The notes: generated by a model not told the origin, from the sequence alone. A stretch of 24,238 nucleotides of DNA from an uncultured Desulfobacterium sp. (GCA_937124525.1 CAKZLA010000529.1:1-24238), one strand, 5' to 3'; shown: positions 1 through 8,615, numbered from the stretch's first letter. Numbers and translations: made by a program.

Positions 1-1
1 G

Positions 2-811
2 ATGACGGGCCAATCCATTGGTAAGTTATTTGCCGGCGGTCTGGTGGCAGGGGGATTGATCGTTACTGCATTTATTTTATACATCCTCATCCGGGCCTAT
101 ATCCAGCCAGACCTTTGCCCTGCCATGGAAGAAACAGCGCCCCTCATTGAGAAGGTCCGGGCTCTGAAATCTGTGGCACTTCCGGTGCTGATCATTCTTT
201 CCATTCTCGGGTCTCTTTTCTTTGGCATTGCCACTCCCACCGAGGCATCTTCAGTGGGGGCACTGGCTGTGCTGATATGCGTGATCATCCGGGGCGAATG
301 TAATTTACAATTTCTCAAGGATGTCTCCTATCAGACGGCCAGCATCACTGGGATGATTCTCTGGATCATGTTCGGGGCAGGTGGATTTGTCGCGATTTAC
401 AGTGGCGGCGGGGGGATCTATTTTGTCCAGAGCATGCTCATGGGATTTGATGTAAGTCCTCTTGTCATGATTGTCACTCTCCAGTTGACAATCTTGATAC
501 TGGGAATGTTTCTCGACCCCATGGGAATCATTTTACTGTGCATGCCGATTTTCTATCCGGTTGTGAAGAATCTGGGCTTTGATCCGATTTGGTACGGCGT
601 TGTTTTTAATATAGCCTTATGCATCGGCTATATAACGCCACCGTTCGGGTACAACCTCTTTTATCTTAAATCCCTCAGCCCGGCAACCTCGATGAGCACC
701 ATTTTTAGAAGTGTGCTGCCGTTTATCACCATCATGATGACGGCTCTGTTAGTTATGATGCTGTTCCCTTCGATTATCCTCTGGCTACCCCAGGTCATGT
801 TTCCTGCTTAA
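2..811 (+). CDS. dctM: TRAP transporter large permease (DctM), C-terminal part
   Basis: This is the membrane subunit that moves a small carboxylate into the cell using a sodium or proton gradient, working with a periplasmic binding protein (DctP) and a small permease (DctQ). The 269 residues seen are very hydrophobic. They contain the family's TPTEASSVGA segment (about residues 78-87) and the C-terminal block GMFLDPMGIILLCMPIFYP (about 168-186), followed by a YITPPFGYNLFYLKS-like region. Full DctM proteins have about 430 residues, so roughly the first 160 lie upstream of the window. The frame is open to the window edge, and the ATG at base 2 is probably internal. The substrate cannot be deduced. 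Neighbouring CoA-ligase and dehydrogenase genes suggest an organic acid that is metabolised as a CoA thioester; this is inference. Confidence 0.9.
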   Translation: MTGQSIGKLFAGGLVAGGLIVTAFILYILIRAYIQPDLCPAMEETAPLIEKVRALKSVALPVLIILSILGSLFFGIATPTEASSVGALAVLICVIIRGECNLQFLKDVSYQTASITGMILWIMFGAGGFVAIYSGGGGIYFVQSMLMGFDVSPLVMIVTLQLTILILGMFLDPMGIILLCMPIFYPVVKNLGFDPIWYGVVFNIALCIGYITPPFGYNLFYLKSLSPATSMSTIFRSVLPFITIMMTALLVMMLFPSIILWLPQVMFPA

Positions 812-949
812 AACGAGTCATAGGATGATCCATTCGGAGAGTGGGGATGTCAATTGAGTAACTAAAGAACCCTCGACATTTATTGTTTACACGTGCCGGT
901 GGTTCATCTGTCCAATAAATCATTATTTAAGCATCACGGGAGAAAATTT

Positions 950-1714
950 ATGTGCATGGATATCTTTGATTTAAAAGGTAAAGTGGCCATGATTACCGGA
1001 AGCTCCAAGGGACTGGGCGAAGCTGCGGCTGTTGCACTTGCCAAAGCCGGTGCCGATGTGGCCGTCTGCGGGCGGAACAATGTTGACATTGATCGAGTCG
1101 TCGATCGACCGAAATCAATGGGATGCAATGCAGCTGGGTTCATCGTTGAGGTCAGCAGTGGAGAAGCCGTTCGCAAGGGTGTCTCAGCTATAATGGATTA
1201 TTTTGGTAATATCGACATTCTGGTCAATAATGCTGGAACGAATTATAGGGTTCCGGTTGTCGACTACCCGGAAAAAGAGTGGGACCGAGTCCTCAATACC
1301 AATTTGAAAGGTTACTACCTGGTTGCCCAGGCGGTGGCACCTCAGATGATCAAGCGTGGTTATGGCAAGGTCATAAACATTAGTTCCATTCTCGGTCGAG
1401 TCGCGCTTCCAAATCAATTGGCATATGCATCGGCAAAGGGCGGGGTGGAGCAGATGACCATGGTAATGGCCCTGGAGTGGGCCAAACTCGGAGTACAGGT
1501 CAATGCTATTGCCCCGACCTATTTCGAAACGGAAATGGTCAAACAAATACAGGATGATAAAGATCGGTTTGACTTTATCAATCAGCGTACCCCTATGGGA
1601 CGATGGGGAAAACTGGAGGAAATCGAGGGAATCGTAATCTTTCTGGCTAGTTCGGCATCGAATTTCATTACGGGTCAAAGCATCGCCATTGACGGCGGAT
1701 GGACCATCGCATAA
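950..1714 (+). CDS. Short-chain dehydrogenase/reductase (SDR family)
   Basis: This is a cytoplasmic NAD(P)-dependent oxidoreductase acting on an alcohol or ketone. Numbering from the ATG at 950 gives 254 residues, normal for a classical SDR. It has the cofactor-binding TGSSKGLG (16-23), NNAG (about 93-96), a catalytic Ser near 145, and Tyr159-x3-Lys163 within YASAK. The C-terminal FITGQSIAIDGGW block is typical of gluconate 5-dehydrogenase and 3-oxoacyl-reductase-like members. The start at 950 is chosen because GGGAGA (938-943) sits 6 nt before it. An upstream in-frame GTG at 893 would add 19 residues that do not look like an SDR N-terminus. The gene follows dctM by about 140 bp and precedes an acyl-CoA synthetase, so it may oxidise or reduce an intermediate of the imported substrate. 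Substrate specificity is not readable. Confidence 0.92.
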   Translation: MCMDIFDLKGKVAMITGSSKGLGEAAAVALAKAGADVAVCGRNNVDIDRVVDRPKSMGCNAAGFIVEVSSGEAVRKGVSAIMDYFGNIDILVNNAGTNYRVPVVDYPEKEWDRVLNTNLKGYYLVAQAVAPQMIKRGYGKVINISSILGRVALPNQLAYASAKGGVEQMTMVMALEWAKLGVQVNAIAPTYFETEMVKQIQDDKDRFDFINQRTPMGRWGKLEEIEGIVIFLASSASNFITGQSIAIDGGWTIA

Positions 1715-1786
1715 CCCTTCGGATATAATTTTTTATTTAACCACCAACATATTATTAATTAAATCCGCAGTCCTAAGGAGAAATAA

Positions 1787-3451
1787 ATGTCCTCGTATTA
1801 TGATAGCAAGCCCTGGATAAAAACGTATCCGGAGTGGTTTACACCGACTCTGTCTCAGTCAAGGGAGAGTGTCCTGGACAAGTTCAGGCGTGTTGCTGCA
1901 AGTTTTCCGCAAAATCCTTGCATCTATTATTTCGATAGCGATTACAGCTATGCCCAGATTGAAAAGATGGCCGTTGCTCTGGCTGCTGCCCTGGCAGATC
2001 TCGGGATTGTTCAGGGAGATCGAGTCATGTTTGTGTTACAAAATGTTCCCCAAGCAGTCATCGCCTCCCTGGCTGTATGGATGCGAGGTGGGATCGTGGT
2101 GCCGGTCAACCCCATGTACACAACAAGAGACATTGCACATCTTTTAGAGGATAGTGGGGCGCGTTTGATTATCTGCGAGGAGACTTTGTTTGAAAAGACG
2201 ATTCAAACCGCAGCTGGCAACCGGAGGGTCATCACTACTTCTCCACTTGATCTTCTGAGAGGCGGAGATGATATTCCGAATCAGCTCAAAAATATCACCA
2301 AAGAACACATTGCCGGCACTCTGGATTTAATGACCTTGATACGGGACAACACCGATCGAGTTATTGAGGAGGTCTCCATTGTTCCCGAAGACTTGGCATA
2401 CCTGGTTTACACTTCAGGTACCACCGGCCCACCAAAAGGGGCCATGATTTCCCATGCCAATATTGATCACAATTGTCACGTGTATGAGTCAGCTGTCCGT
2501 ATGGACCCGTCAGATGTAGTACTCGGGATTGCACCCATGTTTCATATAACCGGCATTGTAGCCCATCAGGCCATTGCCTTTCATTTGGGCATCCCACTGG
2601 TCCTTTTCAATCGCTTTGATGCCCAGGAGGTTCTAAGGCTCATCGAAAAATATCGGGTGACATTCACTGTGGCGTCCATAACGGTTTATGTTGCCTTGCT
2701 AAATCATCCAGATGTCAAATCATTTGATATTTCCCATTTTCGTAAAGCTTACAGTGGTGGTGCTCCGGTTTCACCCAGCACGGTCAAAAAATTTCAGGAT
2801 GTAATGGGATTGACCATTTATAATGTCTACGGATTGACCGAGAGTTCATCACCAGCCACCATTAGCCCCCTTGGCCAGAATGGACCGGTGGACGAAGAAT
2901 CCGGGGCACTTTCTGTCGGCCTTATTGTTCCTGGTGTTGAGGCCTGGGTGGTTGATGTAAAAAAACCGGAAAAAATTCTTGCTCCTGGAGAAGAAGGCGA
3001 ACTGGTTCTGCGAGGGCCCAATATTATCAAAGGTTATTGGCAAAAATCTGAAGAGACAGCAAATGCCATCCGCGACGGCCATTTTTTCACTGGTGATGTT
3101 GCAAAAATTGATGAGCAGGGATGGTGCTACATTGTGGATCGTAAAAAAGATTTGATAAATGTTTCGGGATTCAAGGTCTGGCCCAGGGATGTTGAGGATG
3201 TAATATATCAACATCCCGGTGTCAAGGAAGCCGCGGTGGTAGGAGTACCGGACAGTTACCGTGGTGAGACGGTAAAGGCGTTTGTCTCATTGAGTGAAAA
3301 TTACCTGGAGAAAACCACAGTAGATGAGTTAATTGCCTTTTGCAAAGAACGCTTGGCAGCGTATAAGTACCCCCGCATCATTGAAATTATTGATGAGATT
3401 CCAAAAACAGCCACCGGAAAAGTGCTTCGTCGGGAACTGAAAAATCAATAA
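1787..3451 (+). CDS. Acyl-CoA synthetase / AMP-dependent ligase (ANL superfamily)
   Basis: It activates a carboxylic acid to its CoA thioester through an acyl-adenylate, consuming ATP. The 554-residue length is typical. Visible motifs are the phosphate-binding YTSGTTGPPKG (208-218), the adenylate-binding NVYGLTESS, the hinge region with FFTGDVAKIDEQGW and DRKKDLINVSGFKVWP, and the C-terminal catalytic Lys545 in KTATGKVLRREL. The start is supported by AAGGAG about 7 nt before the ATG. Sequence style resembles FadD-like medium or long-chain ligases, but the family is a poor predictor of acyl substrate. Placed between a TRAP permease and a hydroxyacyl-CoA dehydratase homologue, it is a candidate activator of a short hydroxy acid or related compound. 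That link is inference only. Confidence 0.93.
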   Translation: MSSYYDSKPWIKTYPEWFTPTLSQSRESVLDKFRRVAASFPQNPCIYYFDSDYSYAQIEKMAVALAAALADLGIVQGDRVMFVLQNVPQAVIASLAVWMRGGIVVPVNPMYTTRDIAHLLEDSGARLIICEETLFEKTIQTAAGNRRVITTSPLDLLRGGDDIPNQLKNITKEHIAGTLDLMTLIRDNTDRVIEEVSIVPEDLAYLVYTSGTTGPPKGAMISHANIDHNCHVYESAVRMDPSDVVLGIAPMFHITGIVAHQAIAFHLGIPLVLFNRFDAQEVLRLIEKYRVTFTVASITVYVALLNHPDVKSFDISHFRKAYSGGAPVSPSTVKKFQDVMGLTIYNVYGLTESSSPATISPLGQNGPVDEESGALSVGLIVPGVEAWVVDVKKPEKILAPGEEGELVLRGPNIIKGYWQKSEETANAIRDGHFFTGDVAKIDEQGWCYIVDRKKDLINVSGFKVWPRDVEDVIYQHPGVKEAAVVGVPDSYRGETVKAFVSLSENYLEKTTVDELIAFCKERLAAYKYPRIIEIIDEIPKTATGKVLRRELKNQ

Positions 3452-3610
3452 ATTTTTTGATACCGTTTCATAATAAAATTTTACTGAATCCGGTTAAAGT
3501 AACCAGGTAAAGGAGATACTGGGCGTATTTCCGTTTTGTTGATGTTCAGGCCGAAGTCGTAATCCTGGAAGACTTTTTTTATATGAAACTCCGTCCAAAA
3601 TGCTGGAATT

Positions 3611-4105
3611 ATGGGAGTTTCAACTTTCGTTGTGGCAGATGCTTACTGCCATGTATGTTTATATGACAGAGTAGGCATGTCTAACATCACTTTCATGCTT
3701 TGTTGTGGCAGAACCCGGATCCCAAATTCCGGTCCGTCCGTGGCGGTTGTTGAAACTATCTACATTGTAAGACCCAATCTTGCTGAAATCAACAATGGTG
3801 AAATCATCGTGGGCAAGAAAAAATGGGATGCACTGCCGCCCCACCTTCGGGCGATCATTGAAGAATGTACCTGTTCTGCGGGCGTTGATTTCCTGAAATG
3901 GACTGGGTATAATGACATTATTGACATTAAAGCCTGGAACGATAAAAAAATGGGTGAAATGAGTACTCTGGACCAAGACAGCGTTGCCCAGATGCGAAAA
4001 TTTTCCATAGAAGTTGTGGATGAATATTCTAAAAAAGACCCGAAATATTGCACCAAAGCCGGAGAATTACTTAAAACCCTTATGAAAATGACCGGAAGAA
4101 TATAG
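3611..4105 (+). pseudogene. Truncated TRAP solute-binding protein (DctP C-terminal fragment)
   Basis: From about base 3755 the translation matches the last third of TRAP periplasmic binding proteins: GKKKWDALPPHLRAIIEE, a short acidic linker, then DSVAQMRKFSIEVVDEYSKKDP and a LLKTLMKMTGRI ending. A complete DctP has about 330-350 residues with a signal peptide. Here only about 115 residues are family-like, and the upstream part of the open frame (3611-3750) is not recognisable. The frame has a stop at 3584. A strong ribosome-binding-like AAAGGAG at 3510-3515 has no start codon at proper distance, which suggests the 5' end was lost by deletion or rearrangement. Frames between 3511 and 3660 hold further non-repetitive coding-like peptides in shifted frames. 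A secreted binding protein cannot be made from this. Confidence 0.7.
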
Positions 4106-4115
4106 CACAGATTAT

Positions 4116-4146
4116 TTGACGACCTCGCTTTGCTGGGGGTCGTCAA
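4116..4146 (+). terminator. Hairpin after the dctP fragment
   Basis: A perfect 9-bp stem (TTGACGACC at 4116-4124 pairs with GGTCGTCAA at 4138-4146) encloses a 13-nt loop, 10 nt after the stop of the dctP fragment. There is no proper T-run downstream, so factor-independent termination would be weak. The position favours a transcript-end or mRNA-stabilising structure. Confidence 0.45.
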
Positions 4147-4255
4147 GTATTATCAAAATCAATAGACATTATATCTGTTTTTATAATTTATTGATTTGAT
4201 TAAGAATTTTATTTTTATGAAATTCAATAAAGTCAATCACCTAAGCAAAGATCGG

Positions 4256-4357
4256 GTAAGTTCTCAATAAGTCCGGGCATTCAGGGAATCCTTTTGAATA
4301 GCACCCGGCGTTTAAAGGGTAACCAGGCTTTCCTGCTCCGAGCTATTGAGAACTTAC
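4256..4357. mobile_element. 102-bp MITE-like element with 14-bp terminal inverted repeats
   Basis: GTAAGTTCTCAATA at 4256-4269 is the exact reverse complement of TATTGAGAACTTAC at 4344-4357. Immediately outside lie AAGATCGG (4248-4255) and AGGATCGG (4358-4365), matching at 7 of 8 bases, which looks like an 8-bp target-site duplication. The interior is too short to encode a transposase and shows no ORF. GTAA...TTAC ends with 8-bp duplications are what IS66-family elements produce, so this may be a non-autonomous relative moved by such a transposase; the family assignment is inference. It lies between the dctP remnant and the dehydratase gene, so it may mark or have caused the local rearrangement, or may separate the dehydratase from its old promoter. 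Confidence 0.65.
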
Positions 4358-4467
4358 AGGATCGGTATAAAGTCTAATATTTATGGACTTATCTGAATTT
4401 ACATGGCTGTCGTCTGGCAATGGCTGGAGATTATGATTATGCCCGCAATGAGCTCGAAGAGGATGAG

Positions 4468-5967
4468 ATGAAAATTAAAACCGGTATCGAATATATGGAT
4501 AGTCTCAAGCAACTTAATCCAGTAATTTATTATATGGGAAAAAAGATAAAAGATGTGACAGAGCATCCGGCCACAGCCCCTCATGTACGTGCTGCAGCCA
4601 TGACCTATGCCATTGCAGTACAGGATGAATATAAAGATTTAGCCACCGCCACCTCTCATCTTACGGGAAGGACCATCGGCCGTTTTACTCATGTTCACCA
4701 GAGTGTGGAAGATTTAATAAAAAAAGTAAAATTGCTCCGGCTCCTGGGCCAGAAAACCGGTACCTGCTTTCAACGGTGCGTGGGTTTTGACGGCATCAAC
4801 GCCGTCTATTCCACGGTTTACGAGATTGATCAAAAGTACAAAACCAACTATATGGAACGGTTTAAAAAATGGTTGATCAGAATACAGGACGAAAATCTTA
4901 TGGTGGTTGGTGCCATGACAGACCCCAAAGGAGATCGTTCCAAGGGTCCGGCAGAGCAGAAAGATCCGGATCAATACCTTCACATAGTAGAACGCAGAGA
5001 GAACGGTATTGTAATAAGGGGTGCCAAATTGCATATGACAGGTGCGGTGAACTCCCACGAAATTTTGATAATGCCCACCACTGCCATGAATGAGTCGTCT
5101 AAAGATTATGCCTTTATCTGTTCTGTTCCCATTGATGCCCCCGGTATCATCATGATATTCGGTAGACAGGCCAATGACAGTCGCCGTGACATGAACGAGT
5201 CCATTGATGTAGGTAAACCTTCCTTCGGAGTTGTTGGCGGAGAGGCGGTTATTGTTTTTGAAGATGTTTTTGTGCCCTGGGAAAATGTTTTCATGGATGG
5301 TGAGACGGATTTCACAGGTTTGGTTGTTCATCGGTTTGCTGCCCATCATCGTGCCAATTATGGTGCCTGTAAGACCGGTTTAATGGATGTGCTCACCGGA
5401 GCTGTCACCTACCTGGCACATAGTCAGGGAACTGCCAAGGGCTCCCACGTACGGGATAAAGTCACAGAAATGATTCACTTGAGTGAAACCCTTTACAGCT
5501 CTTCAATTGCCTGTTCAGCAGAAGGGGTCCCGACTTCTTCTGGGGCATATATGGTTGACACCATGCTTGCCAATGTTTGCAAACATAATGTCACTCGCTT
5601 TCACTTTGAGGTGGCCCGTCTTGCTGTGGATCTGGCTGGTGGGTTTATTGCTACATTGCCCAGTGAACATGACCTGCAGAGTGAAGAGGTGGGGCACCTT
5701 GTAAAAAAATATTTTTTAGGTGTTGAGGGGATTCCTGTGGAGGACCGGATTAAAATCGGTCGACTGATTGAAGCCATGACCGGTGGTACTGCCATGGTGG
5801 AATCCATGCATGGTGCAGGCTCCCCCCAGGCCCAGCGCATCATGATTTTCCGGGAAGGCCAGTTGAATAAAAAAATGAAGCTTGCCAAAGCTTTGGCAGG
5901 AATTCCCCAGAGAAAAAAATTTTATCACCACAATAGTGCAAGATCTGACAGAAACATCATTTTTTAG
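4468..5967 (+). CDS. abfD: 4-hydroxybutyryl-CoA dehydratase / vinylacetyl-CoA delta-isomerase family
   Basis: AbfD-type enzymes dehydrate 4-hydroxybutyryl-CoA to crotonyl-CoA by a radical mechanism using FAD and a [4Fe-4S] cluster. The family belongs to the 4-hydroxyphenylacetate 3-hydroxylase fold. Numbered from the ATG at 4468 (499 residues; the clostridial enzyme has about 490), the cluster ligands are all present: Cys100 and Cys104 in CFQRC, His294 and Cys301 in HRANYGACK, with the catalytic Tyr298 and Lys302 between and after them. GAMTDPKGDRS and ESMHGAGSPQAQR are also conserved, so true AbfD function is likelier than a flavin hydroxylase. The start at 4468 has an AGAGGA-like site just upstream and matches the family N-terminus. 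An in-frame ATG at 4420 would add 16 unmatched residues. It could serve 4-hydroxybutyrate or aminobutyrate use through crotonyl-CoA. Confidence 0.9.
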   Translation: MKIKTGIEYMDSLKQLNPVIYYMGKKIKDVTEHPATAPHVRAAAMTYAIAVQDEYKDLATATSHLTGRTIGRFTHVHQSVEDLIKKVKLLRLLGQKTGTCFQRCVGFDGINAVYSTVYEIDQKYKTNYMERFKKWLIRIQDENLMVVGAMTDPKGDRSKGPAEQKDPDQYLHIVERRENGIVIRGAKLHMTGAVNSHEILIMPTTAMNESSKDYAFICSVPIDAPGIIMIFGRQANDSRRDMNESIDVGKPSFGVVGGEAVIVFEDVFVPWENVFMDGETDFTGLVVHRFAAHHRANYGACKTGLMDVLTGAVTYLAHSQGTAKGSHVRDKVTEMIHLSETLYSSSIACSAEGVPTSSGAYMVDTMLANVCKHNVTRFHFEVARLAVDLAGGFIATLPSEHDLQSEEVGHLVKKYFLGVEGIPVEDRIKIGRLIEAMTGGTAMVESMHGAGSPQAQRIMIFREGQLNKKMKLAKALAGIPQRKKFYHHNSARSDRNIIF

Positions 5968-6025
5968 GGCTTGGCTCTAAGTTCGGCCACTTTTGACACA
6001 AATCCGTGATGAGCCCTCTTTTTTT
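5966..6025 (+). terminator. Possible weak terminator after the dehydratase gene
   Basis: AGGGCT at the very end of the gene (5966-5971) can pair with AGCCCT at 6012-6017, followed by a run of seven T (6019-6025). The stem is only 6 bp and the loop is 40 nt, so this is a weak candidate. The T-run directly after the stem is the main support. Confidence 0.3.
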
Positions 6026-6072
6026 GAGACCCAACTTTTAAAACTTTATCATTAATTATTTGGGGAAAAAAT

Positions 6073-6759
6073 ATGAACGAATTTTTGAATATTTCTATGT
6101 CACTGGTAGACGCAGTCAGAAACAGACGTTCTGTGCGCGGCTTTTTAGACAAGCAAGTCCCAGAAACAATTATTCGCCAAACCTTTGAGCTGGCCCAACT
6201 CTCACCGTCAAACAGCAATATTCAACCCTGGCAAGTTTTTGTTGCTTCTGGAAACATATGCCATAGTATTCGAGAAGAACTATACACGCTTGTAAAGAAA
6301 GGTGAGTCTATCCATCCTGACTTTAATTATCCCACGAAATTCGAAGACGTCTATCGAAAACGACAGGTCGATTGTGGTATGACATTATATAAGGAAATGG
6401 GGATTGCCAGGGAAGACAAGGGTGGCAGAACCCAGGCATTGCTACGCAATTTTAAATTTTTTAATGCTCCTCATATGGCTTTCGTATGTATGAAAAAACA
6501 GTTTCCCCAATCTGTAGCCGTGGACGTGGGCATATATGCCCAAACACTGATGCTGGCATTCACAGCACAGGGAATCAGCACCTGTGCCATGGGCTCAATG
6601 CGTGAACACCCCCAGGTTACAAGAAAGGTCTTCAACATTGATAAGGATGTGGGCATTCTTTTTGGAATTGCCTTTGGATACGAGGATACATCAGTACCGG
6701 CCAACAACACCAGAATGAAACGTGCTCCCATGGAGGAGTGTGTTACATTTATGAGTTAA
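6073..6759 (+). CDS. Nitroreductase-family flavoprotein
   Basis: This is an FMN-dependent NAD(P)H oxidoreductase of the nitroreductase fold, cytoplasmic. The 228 residues show the family's N-terminal RNRRSVRGFLDKQVP block (about 17-30), then the FMN-contacting LSPSNSNIQPWQVFV (about 44-58). A C-terminal region reads GIAFGYEDTSVPANNTRMKRAP, resembling the usual 'GYP...N..RS.R.P' ending. The start is preceded by GGGGAAAA about 5 nt before ATG; a second in-frame ATG eight codons later is also possible. It follows the dehydratase gene by about 105 bp on the same strand and could be co-transcribed. Members reduce nitroaromatics, quinones, enones or flavins, and its physiological substrate cannot be told. 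It ends facing a convergent diguanylate cyclase gene. Confidence 0.88.
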   Translation: MNEFLNISMSLVDAVRNRRSVRGFLDKQVPETIIRQTFELAQLSPSNSNIQPWQVFVASGNICHSIREELYTLVKKGESIHPDFNYPTKFEDVYRKRQVDCGMTLYKEMGIAREDKGGRTQALLRNFKFFNAPHMAFVCMKKQFPQSVAVDVGIYAQTLMLAFTAQGISTCAMGSMREHPQVTRKVFNIDKDVGILFGIAFGYEDTSVPANNTRMKRAPMEECVTFMS

Positions 6760-6806
6760 TACCAAACCGCGGGTAAATGGCCTCAGGGATGTTGGCATTC
6801 CATCAA

Positions 6807-6829
6807 TCAGCAGTTCAGAGAACTGCTGA
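6807..6829. terminator. Hairpin between convergent genes
   Basis: A perfect 10-bp stem (TCAGCAGTTC at 6807-6816 with GAACTGCTGA at 6820-6829) has a 3-nt loop. It lies between the convergent nitroreductase and diguanylate cyclase genes. No T-run follows on either strand, so it may stop or protect transcripts from both sides without being a classical intrinsic terminator. Confidence 0.4.
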
Positions 6830-6959
6830 GTCCTTCACAATCGAGGTCTTCCCGGCAGTTGTATTTTACAGGGTTGGTAACAACATGGGCCACTTTGAAC
6901 CGATTTTTTTCGATCTAAAAAGAAAGGGCTAACTTATGGTGTTTGTGCCATGATCCTTA

Positions 6960-8399
6960 TTAGGCTTGTTCAGTGCGATTGCGTCCATTGTCCTTGGCCG
7001 CATAAAGTGCCCCATCTACGCGCCTTGTGAAATCGGACACGGTCTCATCTTCCCCCAGCTGTGTGATCCCGAAACTCGCGGTAACGAAGATCTTTTGATC
7101 ATTGTGAACCACACTGTTGTCGGTTTCGATGTTCCGGCGAATTTTTTCTGCCACGGTGTGGGCCTGCTCCAGATTGCAGTCGGTGAGCAGTATCAAAAAT
7201 TCCTCGCCTCCCCATCGACAAAGAATATCAGAATCCCGGATATGGCGTTTTGCCGTCTGGGTGACGGCCTTGAGGGTGAGGTCACCGGTGGCATGTCCAT
7301 ATGTGTCATTTACCTTTTTGAACCGATCAATATCAAACATGATGGCAGATAACTGGGTGCCCCGACGTTTTGCCTGTTTGACGCACTGGTTAAACAACAT
7401 ATCAAATACCTGGCGATTTGCGGCCCCGGTGAGTTTGTCCGTGGTTGCCATCTCTTCCAGTCGTCGCTGATACCCCCCGATGGTGAGGTTGGCCAACAGG
7501 AGAACAATGGCGGTGACAACAAGGCTGAGGGTAAGATTTACCATCAGGGTGTTTAAAATGCGTGATTCGGCAGGATCATCGTCCTGCATCACCAGGAGGT
7601 ACCACTCAAACTGGGGGACCAGGCGGCTGTTCACATAGATGGTCTTTCCATTGTCTGCATAGGTTAATGCATTGCTGGGTGAGGTGAGAATCTGGGTGGC
7701 ATGTTTTGATAGCCCCGGAACCTTGCGGATATTATCCGGGCCGTTATAGCTTAAACCGTGGAGGGCCACCTGTCCTTCCGGGTCAATGAAGTAGATTTCC
7801 CGACCATATCGATTCTGATAGCTGTCGATCAAATCTCGTACGGCATTGACGGCAAGGCCCACCCCGGTGGCGCCGATGTAGCGACCGGCATAATCAAACA
7901 CCCGGTAGTTGATGAAGATCACCATGGAATTTTTGTCGGCGGTATCTGTGTCCACGTTGACTTCGTAGGGTTCCCGCATTTTTTGTACCCGGAAATACCA
8001 GGCATCCTGGGGATCGGTTTCACTCACTGTTTTCAGGGTTCCGGAGGTGTGATAATACCGTCTGGTTTTTTCCGACACAAAAAAACAGGTGACGGTGCCA
8101 TACTGGAGTTGAATTTCCTTGAGATATCGAATAATTGCGGTATCATCCTGTTCTCCAGCCATGGTCCAATCCCGGAGAAAGGTGTCCTGGGCCATGAGTG
8201 AGGAGATGAACACGGGGCGAAGCAGGTCCCGCTGAATCTCTGAATAGATGTTGTCGCTGGTCAGCGGCAGAGTGGTTTCGGAGATTTGCTGGGATAGAGA
8301 ATCATGGGCCACATAATAGCTGATCAGGCAGGTGGTCACAAATCCAGATAGCAGTAGAACTGTCAAAATTCCCACAAAACGCATTTTGCTGTTTTTCAC
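6960..8399 (-). CDS. Membrane diguanylate cyclase with periplasmic Cache sensor (GGDEF)
   Basis: It makes the second messenger c-di-GMP from two GTP in response to an extracytoplasmic signal. The 479 residues read as: transmembrane segment (about 8-30), periplasmic Cache-type sensor (about 35-280, with a WYFRV...NVD...FINYRVFD...IGATGVGLAV core), second transmembrane segment (about 285-308), then a GGDEF domain from about 318. The active site is GGEEF (397-401), a functional variant, and the inhibitory I-site RxxD is intact (Arg388-Asp-Ser-Asp391), five residues before it. The enzyme should therefore be active and product-inhibited. The start is a GTG, preceded at about 7 nt by AAGAGG. No partner gene is adjacent, so the c-di-GMP target is unknown, and it appears to be transcribed alone. 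Confidence 0.93.
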   Translation of the reverse strand: MKNSKMRFVGILTVLLLSGFVTTCLISYYVAHDSLSQQISETTLPLTSDNIYSEIQRDLLRPVFISSLMAQDTFLRDWTMAGEQDDTAIIRYLKEIQLQYGTVTCFFVSEKTRRYYHTSGTLKTVSETDPQDAWYFRVQKMREPYEVNVDTDTADKNSMVIFINYRVFDYAGRYIGATGVGLAVNAVRDLIDSYQNRYGREIYFIDPEGQVALHGLSYNGPDNIRKVPGLSKHATQILTSPSNALTYADNGKTIYVNSRLVPQFEWYLLVMQDDDPAESRILNTLMVNLTLSLVVTAIVLLLANLTIGGYQRRLEEMATTDKLTGAANRQVFDMLFNQCVKQAKRRGTQLSAIMFDIDRFKKVNDTYGHATGDLTLKAVTQTAKRHIRDSDILCRWGGEEFLILLTDCNLEQAHTVAEKIRRNIETDNSVVHNDQKIFVTASFGITQLGEDETVSDFTRRVDGALYAAKDNGRNRTEQA

Positions 8400-8474
8400 A
8401 GAAACCTCTTTTAAATATATTTGTTAACAACCCCCTTATGAGGCCGGTCTTCTCTCCTGGGAAAAATAAAATTT

Positions 8475-8502
8475 ATTTTATCTGAATCATTGATAAACGC
8501 AA
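8475..8502 (-). promoter_or_regulatory. Candidate promoter of the diguanylate cyclase gene
   Basis: On the minus strand TTGCGT (8502-8497) and TAAAAT (8480-8475) are separated by 16 bp, a reasonable sigma-70-type pair about 75 bp before the GTG start. It is identified by pattern only. Confidence 0.35.
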
Positions 8503-8615
8503 GGATGAAACGTGAAGATAAGGTTTTTCAGCCTGGTTCTGTGAGAACGGGGTCCGTTAATTGTCTATGCATCAAGGAATTCTCCCCGATATATATATAA
8601 AATGGGATCATTCGA

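Noticed and set aside
4420..4467. Upstream start for the dehydratase gene
   Set aside because: The extra residues do not match the family, and the ribosome-binding-like AGAGGA is placed for the ATG at 4468. The open frame continues back to 4378 without a start, so it is likely chance.
4714..5349. Long antisense frame of 211 codons inside the dehydratase gene
   Set aside because: It is an antisense shadow of a strongly conserved enzyme, with no start signal and no recognisable domain.
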